Assembly: GCF_023349185.1 (NCBI RefSeq)
Contig: NZ_JAKIKY010000003.1
Location: forward strand, 392,629-456,628
DNA: 64,000 nucleotides
From: Shewanella aquimarina
Lineage (GTDB): Bacteria > Pseudomonadota > Gammaproteobacteria > Enterobacterales > Shewanellaceae
Reading direction: 5' to 3'
Under the pieces are notes generated by a model, which was not told where the DNA came from, did no database searches, and worked only from the letters and a program-made list of their open reading frames with translations. The position numbers and the translations under genes were made by a program. Position 1 is the first letter of the stretch; every line of letters starts with the position of its first letter. Below are positions 40,533-48,793 of the stretch, in pieces.

Positions 40533-41081
40533 TTACCAGGTACGGACCGGGCCGGTGTCGACGTGCACAAACCCCGAGCTTGGGTAATAGCCTACCCCAC
40601 CGAGTTTAAGGGAGATCGCCGCATCACGCAGATCTTTAAGATTGACGTCAGGCAGTGCGATATCCATCGCCATCCCCTTCATATGATAACTCTTCTTCGC
40701 AACACCTGAACTGCGACTAGCCAGCATTTGATTAGTCTTAGGCGAACGATAACCTGAGATCACATGAAAGTCTTCATCAACCTGTAAGGTCTGCTTCAGC
40801 GAGAACAGTAGATCGAATAGACGCTTATCCATGGGCGCCGTTTCGTTTTGACGATGATCTCGCAACAGGTGATTAAAATCATTCAAGGTATTTGTTTGAT
40901 AATCACCATCAATCCAATAGCTTCCCTGCCCCCGTTCTCCAGTGTGTCGATTGTAAAACCCTAAGGTTCTTACTCCTTGTGTCGAGCGGCTCGCTCGAGC
41001 TTTAGACGGCACCATAGAAAACATTGCTACACCACCTAGGCCTAATAACAACTGCCTACGCGCAGGACAAACTATCGTCAC
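40533..41081 (-). CDS. YcbK-like M15-family peptidase (DUF882), Tat-exported
   Basis: A 182-residue protein with a twin-arginine signal (PARRQLLLGLGGVAMF, cleavage probably after SKARA). The DUF882/M15 core carries SGYRSPKTNQML, KSYHMKGMAMDIALPDV and FVHVDTGPVRTW, which hold the zinc His, Asp and His. The family is thought to cleave peptidoglycan peptides. It follows the L,D-transpeptidase gene in transcript order (110-base gap), matching the E. coli ycbB-ycbK arrangement. Confidence 0.88.
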   Translation of the reverse strand: MTIVCPARRQLLLGLGGVAMFSMVPSKARASRSTQGVRTLGFYNRHTGERGQGSYWIDGDYQTNTLNDFNHLLRDHRQNETAPMDKRLFDLLFSLKQTLQVDEDFHVISGYRSPKTNQMLASRSSGVAKKSYHMKGMAMDIALPDVNLKDLRDAAISLKLGGVGYYPSSGFVHVDTGPVRTW

Positions 41082-41191
41082 ATCAACACCACCGTTTACT
41101 TTTTAACCAAAACAGCGGACAAATTAACCTTAAATAGCGGGGAGATCAAGTGTTAGTTGATGCCTAAGCCTGATAAACACTGGGCTAGCGG

Positions 41192-42568
41192 CTATTTAGC
41201 TGCCTGAAGACTCAGGCTAATATTTTGATTCTTTTTGTATATGTCGTCCCTGAACTGGGCAACATTGTCGCCGTCCAGCCACGAGGTCCAATACACCAGA
41301 TGTATCGGCAGGCCAGCATCGAAGGCAAACCATTGAGTTTTATCTCGCTCAATTTGCATGCGCACCCAGGTCTGCTTATCTCGCACTAGATTTGACGCCA
41401 TCCAGTTGGCTAACTGTTCAACTTTCTCTACCCGAATGCAACCCGACGAGAGCGCCCTGTCGCTACGTTGGAACAAGGCTTTGTCAGAGGTGTCATGGAG
41501 ATAGACACTATACTCATTAGGAAAGAAGAACTTATAGCGCCCTAGCGTATTGCCAACTCCAGGCTTTTGCACCAGACGGTAGGGAAATTTACCCTTGGCG
41601 ATGTCGCGCCACTCATCGTCACTCTTAATGACACGCTCTCCCCGATAGTTAAACACCTCAAAATTTCGGCTGCTGATGTAGCTGCCATCCTCCCTCACCT
41701 TGGGCAGCAAATCATGGGTTAACAAGCGACGGGGCACCCGCCAACTGGGATTGAGTACTAAATTTTTTATTTCACCACTGATAATGGGCGTCGGACGGTA
41801 GGGCTTACCGACGATCACCTTAGATTTAAGTGCCACGCGATTATCATCCACCAGCCACATCTCGTAGGCGGGGATGTTGATCAGCAGATAGCGCTCCCCT
41901 ATGCCAGCAAGATATTTAGCTCGGCCGATGAAATTAAACGCCAGCAACTGCGCGCGCGCTCTTGGGGTGCGATTAAGCCAACCCAAGGTAGCGGGGCCAA
42001 TAATGGCATCGGGCTTAAGGCCGTGGCGGGTCTGAAACTTAATCAGCGCCTCTTTTAACGTCTCATCAAAATACTGCTCACTGGTATCGCCCTGGGGGTA
42101 GTCGCCAAGGGCCTGCAGGCGCGCTCTTATCTCTGGGATCGCCCTATGGCTATCGCCAAGCCTTAACCAGCCTTCCACGGCCAGCGGCGACCATGATTCA
42201 TGACCGGCCAACCACAACAGATAACGCACCCGATTACTCAACATCAGATAGTCTGGCACTTGGGGCTCGCTGGCGATCACCGCGGCAAAGGGATCCTTAA
42301 GCTCAAAGGATAAATTTCCGGTCGGTATCTCTTGACGCTGCCAGAATTTGGCTGCCGCCTCTGCAATGGGATAGAGCTTTTCGGAGGGCAACGGCTGCTC
42401 TGCCGCTAGCTGTTGACGATAATGGTCAAACTCGCTGGAAGCATCGGCAAGATGAATCACCTCAATCTGATTAAGCAACGCCTGATTTGCTGCGGCGAGT
42501 CGCTCGTCGGCTACAACCAGGCTAGACCAGCACAGCAGAAGCAATATGAAAATGCATCTCAAAGCCAT
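41192..42568 (-). CDS. L,D-transpeptidase (YcbB/LdtD type)
   Basis: A 458-residue exported enzyme that makes 3-3 cross-links in peptidoglycan. Signal peptide residues 1-20 (FILLLLCWSSLVVA); a peptidoglycan-binding domain (ALIKFQTRHGLKPDAIIGPA, about 170-195); a YkuD catalytic domain with HDTSD and the active cysteine in ALSSGCIRVEKVEQ (about 385-400). It is shorter than E. coli LdtD (615 residues). Upstream of the YcbK-like gene. Confidence 0.9.
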   Translation of the reverse strand: MALRCIFILLLLCWSSLVVADERLAAANQALLNQIEVIHLADASSEFDHYRQQLAAEQPLPSEKLYPIAEAAAKFWQRQEIPTGNLSFELKDPFAAVIASEPQVPDYLMLSNRVRYLLWLAGHESWSPLAVEGWLRLGDSHRAIPEIRARLQALGDYPQGDTSEQYFDETLKEALIKFQTRHGLKPDAIIGPATLGWLNRTPRARAQLLAFNFIGRAKYLAGIGERYLLINIPAYEMWLVDDNRVALKSKVIVGKPYRPTPIISGEIKNLVLNPSWRVPRRLLTHDLLPKVREDGSYISSRNFEVFNYRGERVIKSDDEWRDIAKGKFPYRLVQKPGVGNTLGRYKFFFPNEYSVYLHDTSDKALFQRSDRALSSGCIRVEKVEQLANWMASNLVRDKQTWVRMQIERDKTQWFAFDAGLPIHLVYWTSWLDGDNVAQFRDDIYKKNQNISLSLQAAK

Positions 42569-42645
42569 AAATACCTCCTTGGATAATTATGGCTCATAGA
42601 TCTCAGGCCAACCTAGGTGACTAAAGACGGATTTTTTATAAGCTA

Positions 42646-42671
42646 ATGCCCGGTCCATACAAACCGGGCAT
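42646..42671 (-). terminator. Hairpin downstream of the pilin-like gene
   Basis: ATGCCCGG (42646-42653) and CCGGGCAT (42664-42671), 10-base loop. The stem is strong but the following minus-strand bases are A-rich rather than T-rich, so termination is uncertain. Confidence 0.4.
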
Positions 42672-42720
42672 GTTGATACAGCAGATTTGAGCGGCAATTA
42701 ATGCTGGGTGGAGTGGGCTA

Positions 42721-43287
42721 TCAACTCAGGGTAGAGCGTGTGATTAGGGTTTTCCCCGTAGCTGGGTAATACCTTAGTTGCCAGTTTTCGTTCCCTTTTT
42801 CACGGTTGTCACGAATATAGTTAAAGTAACAATAGGTGTTACTGAGGCTTAGGTCCCCACCTGAGTACCAATAGATAATATCGGTCGAACCGCCAAATGA
42901 CGCGTCATCATGAGATGCCAACTGGTGGTCGCTGTTATCTAACAAACCTTCCCAAAGCTGACGACAGAAATCACCTTGCAACTGGGTACCATTGTTGCCG
43001 CCGGTTTGCGTCGTCTTACCCAATGGATAACCTGTGGTGGTCGAGTCAATTGTACCGTCGCCAAAGCAGGCTAGATCTACCACTTGGCCGCTGGCCCCGG
43101 AAGCGGCCCAACAGCTGTGATAGAGTGACACACCTGAGGTAAAGGCAGAAAATGCCCCCTTCGCCGCACTATCGTGGGCATCCTGCCTCAATGAAACAAA
43201 TCTGGGCAATGCAACCACCGCCAGAATAGCCAACACCACTATCACCACGACTAACTCAATCAGGGTAAACCCGCTAATTTTACGCAT
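42721..43287 (-). CDS. Type IV pilin-like (prepilin) protein
   Basis: A 188-residue prepilin. The N-terminal class III signal is short (MRKISG), with cleavage before FTLIELVVVIVVLAILA, the helical hydrophobic spine; the conserved Glu at +5 is present. The rest is a globular domain with cysteines at about residues 61, 77, 111 and 156, which may form disulfides. It resembles MSHA or minor pilins. No pilus-assembly genes are near, so it would use a machine encoded elsewhere. Confidence 0.85.
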   Translation of the reverse strand: MRKISGFTLIELVVVIVVLAILAVVALPRFVSLRQDAHDSAAKGAFSAFTSGVSLYHSCWAASGASGQVVDLACFGDGTIDSTTTGYPLGKTTQTGGNNGTQLQGDFCRQLWEGLLDNSDHQLASHDDASFGGSTDIIYWYSGGDLSLSNTYCYFNYIRDNREKGNENWQLRYYPATGKTLITRSTLS

Positions 43288-43693
43288 ATAGATTCACGAC
43301 CTTAATAATGGATCCATTAAACAATTCGTTCGTTGTATTACTGAGGAAGGTGCAAACAGGTCCCATGTGTGCTCTGCGTCGGCTTACAGACCTGGATGCA
43401 GGCGCGGTTCGCGGCTAATGGCCCAAGTCCTTTGCAAGAAGCACAACACAGCAGATAGGCCTGTTGGCCACGCCCTTCGGGGCTTACACAGCAACCGGCC
43501 CTCTGCGTTATCGGACTTGGACAGGCCCCGCCATCCCCAGTGTCAGACGCCTTGAACGTCAATTGCTGTGTAAACCAGAGTGCCACAAGGGCTTATTCGC
43601 TACTTCCCTAACTTACCCAAACCCCATCAAGCACATAATAAAAGTGAGATAAGGCTATGATATATAATGGGTAAGCAGAGTTTGTACACAAAC
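43288..43693. other. Gap between the pilin-like gene and the tRNA cluster
   Basis: Apart from the doubtful cysteine-rich frame (43338-43586) no gene is supported. A nested set of inverted repeats (43458-43527) lies in it. Confidence 0.5.
43338..43586 (-). CDS. Possible cysteine-rich small protein
   Basis: An 82-residue open frame starting at GTG 43586, ending 50 bases before the pilin-like gene on the same strand. It holds nine cysteines in the last 60 residues, including two CC pairs (AGCCVSPEGRG and YLLCCASCKGLG). I do not recognise it. The ribosome site is weak and two plus-strand frames overlap it, so it may be fortuitous. Reported because the cysteine spacing looks ordered. Confidence 0.3.
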   Translation of the reverse strand: MALWFTQQLTFKASDTGDGGACPSPITQRAGCCVSPEGRGQQAYLLCCASCKGLGPLAANRACIQVCKPTQSTHGTCLHLPQ

Positions 43694-43725
43694 AAAAAGG
43701 CCCCAACTTGCGTTGAGGCCTTTTT
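43694..43725 (-). terminator. Terminator of the tRNA-Gly/Cys/Leu operon
   Basis: AAAAAGGCC (43694-43702) and GGCCTTTTT (43717-43725). On the minus strand it lies directly behind tRNA-Leu and ends in T5. Confidence 0.9.
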
Positions 43726-43737
43726 GTCATCAAATGA

Positions 43738-43824
43738 TGGTACCCGAGGCCGGACTTGAACCGGCACGCTGTTACCAGCGAGGGATTTTAAATCCCTTGT
43801 GTCTACCAATTCCACCACTCGGGC
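43738..43824 (-). tRNA. leuZ: tRNA-Leu (anticodon TAA)
   Basis: An 87-base class II tRNA with encoded CCA (TGG at 43738-43740 on plus). The anticodon loop sits in GGGATTTAAAATCCC, a long variable arm is present, and the T arm reads GGTTCAAGTCC. It is the last of three tRNAs in the transcript. Confidence 0.96.
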
Positions 43825-43863
43825 AAAGTGTGTTTTACCGCATAGTTGCACTAAAACATAAAG

Positions 43864-43937
43864 TGGAGGCGCGACCCGGAGTCGAACCGAGATCGACGGA
43901 TTTGCAATCCGCAGCATAGCCATTCTGCCATCGCGCC
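43864..43937 (-). tRNA. cysT: tRNA-Cys (anticodon GCA)
   Basis: 74 bases with encoded CCA; anticodon stem-loop GCGGATTGCAAATCCG, T arm GGTTCGACTCC. Middle gene of the Gly-Cys-Leu cluster, the same order as glyW-cysT-leuZ of E. coli. Confidence 0.96.
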
Positions 43938-43949
43938 TTAGGCTAAGAT

Positions 43950-44026
43950 TGGAGCGACATATCGGGTTCGAACCGATGACCTATACCTTGGCAAGGTATC
44001 GCTCTACCAACTGAGCTAATGTCGCC
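43950..44026 (-). tRNA. glyW: tRNA-Gly (anticodon GCC)
   Basis: 77 bases with encoded CCA; anticodon loop TTGCCAA, D arm AGCTCAGTTGGTAGAGC, T arm GGTTCGAACCC. First gene of the cluster. Confidence 0.96.
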
Positions 44027-44084
44027 TGTTTCATCTTATTTCGCGTCAGCGTCTTACCAATGTTTCCCCTGACTGCGGAATGGC

Positions 44085-44112
44085 ATTCTACCGATTTACC
44101 CTCAAGTGTCAA
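44085..44112 (-). promoter_or_regulatory. Promoter of the tRNA-Gly/Cys/Leu operon
   Basis: On minus: TTGACA (44107-44112 on plus as TGTCAA), 16-base spacer, TAGAAT (44085-44090 as ATTCTA). This is a near-consensus sigma-70 promoter about 60 bases ahead of tRNA-Gly, and within the gap after pgsA. Confidence 0.85.
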
Positions 44113-44165
44113 CGCCCTATTTCACCTTAATGCACTGTTTGCACACTAAGTGATCGCATTGCATT

Positions 44166-44723
44166 TTAATTGTTCGATTCGTCGGTAAGATCTGCCCAGG
44201 CGGCCATAATGTAGCTCACCATAGACCAAAACGTTAGGATAGCCGCCACATAAAACAGCGCCATAGCCGTATAAGTCAGAAAATCATTGGGCTTCCAGAT
44301 CAGACCTATGATGGCCACCATCTGCGCCGCCGTCTTATATTTACCTATCCAGGACACAGCCACCGCACCGCGCTTCCCTATCTCGGCCATCCATTCACGC
44401 AATGCAGAGATCACTATCTCGCGGCCAATCATAAACAGCGCAGGCAAGGTCAACCAGATATTCTGATATTCGGCGACCAAGAGTACCAACGCCGTAGTGA
44501 CCATGATCTTGTCGGCCACCGGGTCCAAAAATGCACCGAATCGGGTCGATTGCTGTAATTTTCGCGCCGCATAGCCATCTAATGCGTCGGTCACCGCCGC
44601 CAGCCAGAAAACGAAGGCTGCCGCAAAGGGTGACCAGCTATAGGGCACGTAAAAAAGCACTACAAAAACAGGTAGTAATATTAATCTAAAAAATGTGAGA
44701 GCTATCGGTACATTAAACGGCAT
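44166..44723 (-). CDS. pgsA: Phosphatidylglycerophosphate synthase
   Basis: Transfers glycerol-3-phosphate to CDP-diacylglycerol, the committed step to phosphatidylglycerol, in the inner membrane. It is 185 residues with four to five hydrophobic segments and the CDP-alcohol phosphatidyltransferase motif [13 protein letters not shown] followed by [11 protein letters not shown] (the conserved Asp residues). It follows uvrC by 47 bases, and the tRNA operon follows it, the same order as in E. coli. Confidence 0.95.
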   Translation of the reverse strand: MPFNVPIALTFFRLILLPVFVVLFYVPYSWSPFAAAFVFWLAAVTDALDGYAARKLQQSTRFGAFLDPVADKIMVTTALVLLVAEYQNIWLTLPALFMIGREIVISALREWMAEIGKRGAVAVSWIGKYKTAAQMVAIIGLIWKPNDFLTYTAMALFYVAAILTFWSMVSYIMAAWADLTDESNN

Positions 44724-44770
44724 GTGAAAACCAATTATCTAAAAGCAGCGCCAATCTTGCCTTAATTTTC

Positions 44771-46600
44771 TCACCCTCGCAACGCATCATGTATTGTTTG
44801 TGCCATTTCTAGGCTAATGCCCGGCACTTTAGACAACTGCGCTACGCTGGCTCCCTTAACTTGCTGTAATCCCCCGAGGTATTGCAACAGCGCCTTACGA
44901 CGCTTTGGTCCGACACCCGGGATAGACTCGAGTGTCGAGGTATTACGCGTCTTCTGACGTTTGTTACGATGGCCTGTGATGGCAAAACGATGCGACTCAT
45001 CGCGAATGTGTTGAATCAGGTGCAGCGCACCTGAATCTGCCGGCAAACTAAAGGCCACCTCGTTTTCGCCATAGATGAGAGTCTCGAGTCCAGGCTTACG
45101 CCCCTCCCCCTTGGCCACGCCGATAAGTGTCGGCGCAACATCCAGATGGGCAAACTTTTCATTCACCACCTTCTGGGCAATTCTCAGCTGCCCCATACCA
45201 CCATCGATAAACAGGATATCGGGTATCTTACCGTCCGCCTCTATCTTGTCGAAGCGGCGGCCGATCGCCTGTTTCATCGCCGCATAATCATCCCCCGGGG
45301 TGATGCCATTAATATTATAACGGCGATATTCCCCCTTGGCCGGACCTTCGCGGTTAAAGACCACACAGGAGGCTACCGTGCTCTCGCCCATGGTATGGCT
45401 GATATCGAAACATTCCATGCGATTGATCGCCTGGCTCTGCTCCAGCGCTTCTTCTAACAATAGGAAACGCTCTTCGACGGTATTTTGATGAGACAGCCGC
45501 GTCTCAACCGCATTTTTGGCGTTGGCATCGGCGATACGCAAGAAACTGGCACGCTCGCTACGCACCTTGGTCTTGATCAGCAGACGCTTGTTAGAAGCCT
45601 GAGCGATGGCATCTTCGAGCTCATGAATATCGTCAAACTCGTGGCTGACCACTATCTCCCGTGGCAATGTCCGCTGGCTGTCGAGATTCAGATAAAACTG
45701 CAACATGAAGGCGCGCAGTACCTCGCTGACCTCTGTCTCGTCGGGCACACTAGGATAATAGCTGCGACTACCGAAGATCTTACCGCTGCGAATAAACAGC
45801 AGATGAAAACAAGCGATCCCCGACGCATAGTAGGCGCCAATCACATCCATGTCACCGGAATCGCTGGAGACCTCCTGCTGCTCGGCGACGCGGCGCAGCG
45901 CACTGATCTGGTCGCGATAACGGGCGGCTTCTTCATAATCGAGCGCCATCGCCGCCTGTTCCATCTTAGCAACTAAGGTGGCGATCACCTGCTGATCCTT
46001 GCCCCGCAGAAACAGGCTCGCCAACTTCACTTGCTCGGCATAATCCTCATCGCTTACCTTACCCACACAGGGGGCGCTGCAGCGGGCGATTTGATATTGC
46101 AGGCAGGGACGAGAACGCGCCTTATAGTAAAGATCGTCACACTGACGGATAGGAAACAGCTTCTGCATCAGATGCAGGCTCTCTCTCACCGCGCCGCCGT
46201 TAGGATAAGGCCCAAAATACTGGCCCTTCTCCCACTGAGGCCCACGGTGATAGGCCAGTCTTGGATGTCGATGGCCACTCAAGAAGATATAGGGGTAAGA
46301 CTTATCGTCTCTGAGCAGCACATTGTATCTGGGCATGTACTGCTTGATGTAATCGTTTTCCAGGATCAGTGCATCTGTCTCGCTGGGGGTCAGGGTCACA
46401 TCGATGTTGGCGATGTGAGACACCAGTGCCTGAGTCTTTACGTTAGGGAGATTACGTCTGAAATAGGAGCTTAGGCGTTTCTTGAGATCTTTCGCCTTGC
46501 CCACATAGATGACGACACCATCGGCGTCATACATACGGTAGACGCCGGCGGAGGAAGAAACGGTTTTTAAAAATTGGGTCGCATTGAAGCTGTCTGTCAC
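44771..46600 (-). CDS. uvrC: Excinuclease ABC subunit C
   Basis: The nuclease that makes the 3' and 5' cuts in nucleotide-excision repair. The 609-residue protein has the GIY-YIG domain at the N-terminus ([20 protein letters not shown]), the cysteine-rich [11 protein letters not shown], a UVR helix-pair (about 200-235), the RNase H-like 5'-nuclease domain with [10 protein letters not shown], and a C-terminal helix-hairpin-helix ([14 protein letters not shown]). It lies 30 bases behind uvrY. Confidence 0.97.
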   Translation of the reverse strand: MTDSFNATQFLKTVSSSAGVYRMYDADGVVIYVGKAKDLKKRLSSYFRRNLPNVKTQALVSHIANIDVTLTPSETDALILENDYIKQYMPRYNVLLRDDKSYPYIFLSGHRHPRLAYHRGPQWEKGQYFGPYPNGGAVRESLHLMQKLFPIRQCDDLYYKARSRPCLQYQIARCSAPCVGKVSDEDYAEQVKLASLFLRGKDQQVIATLVAKMEQAAMALDYEEAARYRDQISALRRVAEQQEVSSDSGDMDVIGAYYASGIACFHLLFIRSGKIFGSRSYYPSVPDETEVSEVLRAFMLQFYLNLDSQRTLPREIVVSHEFDDIHELEDAIAQASNKRLLIKTKVRSERASFLRIADANAKNAVETRLSHQNTVEERFLLLEEALEQSQAINRMECFDISHTMGESTVASCVVFNREGPAKGEYRRYNINGITPGDDYAAMKQAIGRRFDKIEADGKIPDILFIDGGMGQLRIAQKVVNEKFAHLDVAPTLIGVAKGEGRKPGLETLIYGENEVAFSLPADSGALHLIQHIRDESHRFAITGHRNKRQKTRNTSTLESIPGVGPKRRKALLQYLGGLQQVKGASVAQLSKVPGISLEMAQTIHDALRG

Positions 46601-46630
46601 ATCGAGCCCATCATCGCGCAGGTTAACAAA

Positions 46631-47275
46631 TTAGAATTGGCCAGTATCCAACATCTTATAACGGATCGCCAGCCTGGTCAGCTCGACATCGCCACTGATC
46701 CCAAGCTTGGCAAATAAACGATATCGATAGCTGTTGACCGTCTTGGGGCTCAGGTTGAGCTGCTCAGAGATGTCACTCACACGTTCGCCATTGGTGATCA
46801 TCATCATGATCTGCAATTCGCGTTCAGACAGTGACTTAAACGGGTTATCTTCCGACTGATTAAACTGACTCAGAGCCATCTGCTGAGCGATCTCAGGTGA
46901 CAGATAGCGCTGACCATGGGCCACCTGACGAATCGCCTGTATCACCTCGGGTGGCGTTGCCCCCTTGGTGAGATAGCCTGAGGCACCGGCCTGCATCACC
47001 TTAGTCGGGAAAGGATCTTCGGTATGTATGGTCAGGACGATGATCTTGGCATGGGACTGATAGCGCAAGATCTTCCGCGTCGCCTCGAGTCCGCCTATGC
47101 CTGGCATATTCATGTCCATAAGGATCACATCTGCCTCGTTATTGCGGCACCACTGCACGGCAGATTCGCCATCCCCTGCTTCACCGACAACCTTGATACC
47201 GCGCTCATCCTCAAGGATGCGGCGGATGCCTGTTCTCACTAACTCATGGTCATCAACTAAAAATACAGAAATCAA
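46631..47275 (-). CDS. uvrY: Response regulator UvrY (GacA/SirA family)
   Basis: A 214-residue DNA-binding response regulator, partner of BarA/GacS-type kinases and activator of Csr-system small RNAs in relatives. Receiver domain about 1-120 with the phospho-Asp in VILMDMNMPGIGG; LuxR-type HTH about 145-205 (LSERELQIMMMITNGERVSDIS). The start is TTG 47275, giving the conserved ISVFLVDDHELVRTG; an in-frame ATG upstream would add an unrelated 15 residues. It heads uvrY-uvrC-pgsA. Confidence 0.93.
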   Translation of the reverse strand: MISVFLVDDHELVRTGIRRILEDERGIKVVGEAGDGESAVQWCRNNEADVILMDMNMPGIGGLEATRKILRYQSHAKIIVLTIHTEDPFPTKVMQAGASGYLTKGATPPEVIQAIRQVAHGQRYLSPEIAQQMALSQFNQSEDNPFKSLSERELQIMMMITNGERVSDISEQLNLSPKTVNSYRYRLFAKLGISGDVELTRLAIRYKMLDTGQF

Positions 47276-47338
47276 CGTGAATCTACCCTTCAGCGAATAC
47301 TCGGCCCACATATACGGCATGTGGGCAACACTTGGTAA

Positions 47339-47358
47339 TTTATCCCAAATGGGATAAA
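47339..47358. promoter_or_regulatory. Palindrome upstream of uvrY
   Basis: TTTATCCCA (47339-47347), AA, TGGGATAAA (47350-47358), about 65-85 bases upstream of the uvrY start. It is a candidate operator; the binding protein is unknown. Confidence 0.45.
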
Positions 47359-47510
47359 GAAGCGAGCGGAAATTAAGTTCAACTAAGCATATGAATTATA
47401 AGTGAACTATTTTTATCCGCAGCAAAGCTTAAGCCACAATTATAGCACTCGTTCCACAGCCATCGGCGCCCAATCATACTAAAGCATTAATGCGCTAGCC
47501 CATAGAAACG

Positions 47511-47537
47511 AAAAAGGATGCCGTAGCATCCTTTTTT
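47511..47537 (-). terminator. Terminator of the prp operon
   Basis: AAAAAGGATGC (47511-47521), loop CGTA, GCATCC-T6 (47526-47537). It lies 31 bases past the prpF stop on minus and is symmetric. Confidence 0.92.
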
Positions 47538-47567
47538 ATCAACTCGATTTATCGACTCAGCAGGCCG

Positions 47568-48737
47568 CTAGCCTAACGACTCAGGGACACAGACCCAGCC
47601 CTGCATCAAGACGCGGGCACTACGGCTCATACTGACCTTTTCGACCTGCCACTTGCCTGCCTGTTCTCTGGCTTTGGCCCCCACCTTGAGGGTGCCAGAG
47701 GGATGGCCAAAACGCACGCTCTCACTAGCCTGACCGCCAGCCGCCTGATTCACTAAGGTGCCGGGAATCGAAGCCGCCGTGCCAATAGCCACCGCTGCGG
47801 TGCCCATCATGGCATGATGAAGCTTACCCATAGACAGGGCGCGCACGTGCAGATCGATCTCATCTGCCGAAATCGCCTTGCCACTGGAGGAGGTATAGGC
47901 CTTAGCCGGCGCAACAAAGGCTATCTTGGGCGTGTGCTGACGACCCGCCGCCTCGCCGAGCGACTCTATCAGCCCCATCTTGAGGGCGCCGTGTGCGCGT
48001 ATGGTTTCGAAACGCTCAAGCGCGGCCGCATCGCCGTTGATCGCCTCCTGAAGTTCTGTGCCCTGGTAACCGAGCTGCTCCGCCTTGAGGAAGATAGTTG
48101 GGATACCGGCATTAATGAATGTCGCATCGAAAACCGGCTCGCCCGGCACCTCAAGCTTATCGACCAGGTTACCTGTGGGGAACATATCCCCCTCGCCGTC
48201 TGCTGGGTCTACAAAATCCACCTGCACCTCAGCGGCCGGGAAGGTCACGCCATCGAGCTCAAAATCTCCCAGCTCCTGCACCTCACCGTCCACCATAGGC
48301 ACATGGGCGATGATGGTCTTGTTGATGTTGGCCTGCCAGATCCGCACCACGGCGGTGCCATTATCAGGAAGCTTAGCCTTGTCCACCAATCCCTGACTGA
48401 TAGCGAAGGCGCCAACCGCCGCCGTCAGATTGCCGCAGTTACCACTCCAGTCGACGAAGGGTTTGTCTATTGCTACCTGACCGAAGAGGTAATCGACATC
48501 ATGGTCATCGCGCTGACTCTTAGCCAGAATCACCGTCTTACTGGTGCTGGATGTGGCACCACCCATGCCGTCTGTCTGCTTACCGTAGGGATCTGGACTG
48601 CCGATCACCCGCAGCAACAAGGCATCTCGGGCCGGGCCAGGCTGCTGGGCATTTAAAGGCAGATCCTTTAACGCAAAAAAGACCCCCTTGCTGGTGCCAC
48701 CGCGCATATAGGTTGCCGGAATTTTCATCTGTTTCAT
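47568..48737 (-). CDS. prpF: 2-methylaconitate cis-trans isomerase PrpF
   Basis: Isomerises the 2-methylaconitate made by AcnD so that it can be hydrated to 2-methylisocitrate. The 389-residue protein begins MKQMKIPATYMRGGTSKGVF, diagnostic of the family, with a second lobe starting TFINAGIPTIFLKAEQLG. ATG 48737 is used with AAGGAT upstream; the in-frame extension to 48770 is not supported. Last gene of the prp operon. Confidence 0.95.
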   Translation of the reverse strand: MKQMKIPATYMRGGTSKGVFFALKDLPLNAQQPGPARDALLLRVIGSPDPYGKQTDGMGGATSSTSKTVILAKSQRDDHDVDYLFGQVAIDKPFVDWSGNCGNLTAAVGAFAISQGLVDKAKLPDNGTAVVRIWQANINKTIIAHVPMVDGEVQELGDFELDGVTFPAAEVQVDFVDPADGEGDMFPTGNLVDKLEVPGEPVFDATFINAGIPTIFLKAEQLGYQGTELQEAINGDAAALERFETIRAHGALKMGLIESLGEAAGRQHTPKIAFVAPAKAYTSSSGKAISADEIDLHVRALSMGKLHHAMMGTAAVAIGTAASIPGTLVNQAAGGQASESVRFGHPSGTLKVGAKAREQAGKWQVEKVSMSRSARVLMQGWVCVPESLG

Positions 48738-48793
48738 TGGCTTATCCTTTAAGAAGCGGGCAGGACACATCTGCCCTACCCGCTATGACTGCC

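Noticed and set aside
43464..43652. Plus-strand frame of 62 codons in the gap before the tRNAs
   Set aside because: No ribosome site, and it overlaps the stronger minus-strand cysteine-rich frame; its sequence looks like an antisense shadow.
47814..48656. 280-codon plus-strand frame antisense to prpF
   Set aside because: Fully inside the well-supported prpF gene on the other strand; composition matches an antisense shadow.
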